Shown here: piece after piece, positions 63,075 through 64,000 of the stretch
Position numbering within the stretch: the stretch's first letter is position 1
How the letters are laid out: every line of letters begins with the position of its first letter
Origin: Rattus norvegicus
Lineage: Eukaryota > Chordata > Mammalia > Rodentia > Muridae
Length of the DNA stretch: 64,000 bases
NCBI RefSeq assembly: GCF_036323735.1
Contig: NC_086028.1
Location: 18,554,001 to 18,618,000, forward strand
Direction of reading: 5' to 3'
Program-made: the position numbers and the translations under genes
Notes under the pieces: generated by a model
What the model saw: the letters and a program-made list of their open reading frames with translations, nothing else
Told to the model about the DNA's origin: nothing
Databases searched by the model: none

Positions 63075-63690
63075 AAAACAGATTTTAGGCATTATAAATG
63101 CTTTAGTGGGTGATCCTAAGAGTTTAGGATGCTTTTCTAATATATGTGATTTATTAGATATGATATATATCATATATGCTATATATCACACACACATATC
63201 ACACTTGTGTAGGCTTTAAAACTTTTTGCAGTATCATCTAATAGCCGGGCACTATTCAAACTTCTATAGTTACTTCATATTGATCTGGTTTGTCTGGATC
63301 AAGAGCCAGACAAACCCACATTAGATAATGATTTTTAAGTCTCTCTTAATCCATAGGAGGTTCGTTTCTCCTGCTCTTACTTCCTTTAACAATAGATAAA
63401 TGAATCTTTTGGAAGAATAAATACACTATTCGACTATCCTGCATTTCGTGTCTGGATAATTAGATCCCCATAGCACCTGTCATCAGCACATCTCTGGACA
63501 TTGGATTGGCATCCTTTTAAAAGCCCAAATCCCTAACACATATGATGTCCTTCAGACCCATCTTTTTTGTCAGAGGAACTCGAAGATCACATAGAGAAGT
63601 TTCGAATCAAGGGGTAGAGGAACAAAGAAAATTTCTGTAAACTGACTTGGTGAGCTTGAAAAGTGATAATCGGTGGACTTTAATGAGTTA
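63075..63690. other. 5' flank, no recognised feature
   Basis: Unrecognised. A short AT palindrome, gatatatatcatatatgctatatatc, lies at about 63160-63188. Confidence 0.4.
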
Positions 63691-63695
63691 AAAAG

Positions 63696-63885
63696 GAAGG
63701 GGCTGGAGAGATGGCTCAGCGGTTAAGAGCACCGACTGCTCTTCCAGAGGACCCGAGTTCAATTCCCAGCAACCACGTGGTGGCTCGCAACCATCTGTAA
63801 TGAGATCTGATGCCCCCTTCTCATGTGTCTGGACAGCTACAGTGTACTTATATACATAAATAAATAATTCTTTTTAAAAAATTAA
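63696..63885 (+). mobile_element. B2 SINE (young)
   Basis: Reads aaggggctggagagatggct, cagcggttaagagcaccgac, tgctcttccagaggacccga and gtacttatatacataaataa. Near-consensus with CpGs kept, so a young copy. Confidence 0.97.
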
Positions 63886-64000
63886 AGAGTAGATATTGGA
63901 AGAAAAACTTAGCCATCTGAGCAGTCATTACTGATAAACATGCCACTGATGTCAGGGGCTCTAGAATCACAATGTGTCACTGTGGCTCTGACCCTCTCTA

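Noticed and set aside
1..64000. CRISPR arrays, bacterial operons or prophage
   Set aside because: Sequence is mammalian; tandem repeats found are micro- and minisatellites with no spacer structure.

Overview
This is mammalian nuclear DNA, almost certainly from the rat (Rattus). It carries about ten ID SINEs (BC1-like, 'tagctcagtggtagagc'), many B1, B2 and B4 SINEs, several L1 copies of the rat type, and the first part of one spliced vertebrate gene. Nothing looks bacterial or viral apart from old LTR remnants. The protein-coding gene is Ranbp17 (RAN-binding protein 17, an exportin-7-like importin-beta family member) on the minus strand. Twelve exons can be placed with GT/AG boundaries and a continuous reading frame, from the initiator ATG at 53021 down to exon 12, which ends at 6345. 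Together they encode about 489 residues of a protein of roughly 1,090. The remaining exons lie beyond the left edge of the window. Exon identity rests on my recall of the RANBP17/XPO7 family, not on a search. Layout from right to left (the direction of transcription): 53.2-64 kb is the 5' flank, rich in SINEs, with a 5'-truncated minus-strand L1 at 58.8-59.8 kb and no gene I can recognise. A CpG island at 52.55-53.22 kb holds exon 1, GC boxes and, just upstream, a perfect nuclear-receptor DR1 site. On the opposite strand inside the island are two CCAAT boxes, an ATGGCGGC start and a consensus splice donor, which suggests an antisense or divergent transcript. Intron 1 (44.5-53.0 kb) holds a decayed mariner transposase gene, an MLT1-like LTR and SINEs. 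Intron 2 (40.0-44.4 kb) holds a processed pseudogene of Ska2. Intron 3 (34.0-39.9 kb) holds old L1 and rodent DNA-repeat material. Intron 4 (25.0-33.8 kb) holds a full-length rat L1 of about 6.7 kb in antisense orientation to the gene, with a 12-bp target-site duplication, an open ORF1 and an ORF2 broken only near its end by a 4-bp tandem duplication. Introns 5-11 (6.5-24.9 kb) contain SINEs, microsatellites and a nested LTR/L1/ID/B2 cluster at 7.4-9.1 kb. The segment 0.5-5.8 kb, inside intron 12, is nearly all L1. No unambiguous new biological system was found. The observations most worth a second look are the 29-nt tRNA-half-like insertion flanked by 15-bp direct repeats (a tailless retro-insertion), the mariner fossil, the near-intact L1, the Ska2 retrocopy, and the promoter architecture of the Ranbp17 CpG island.
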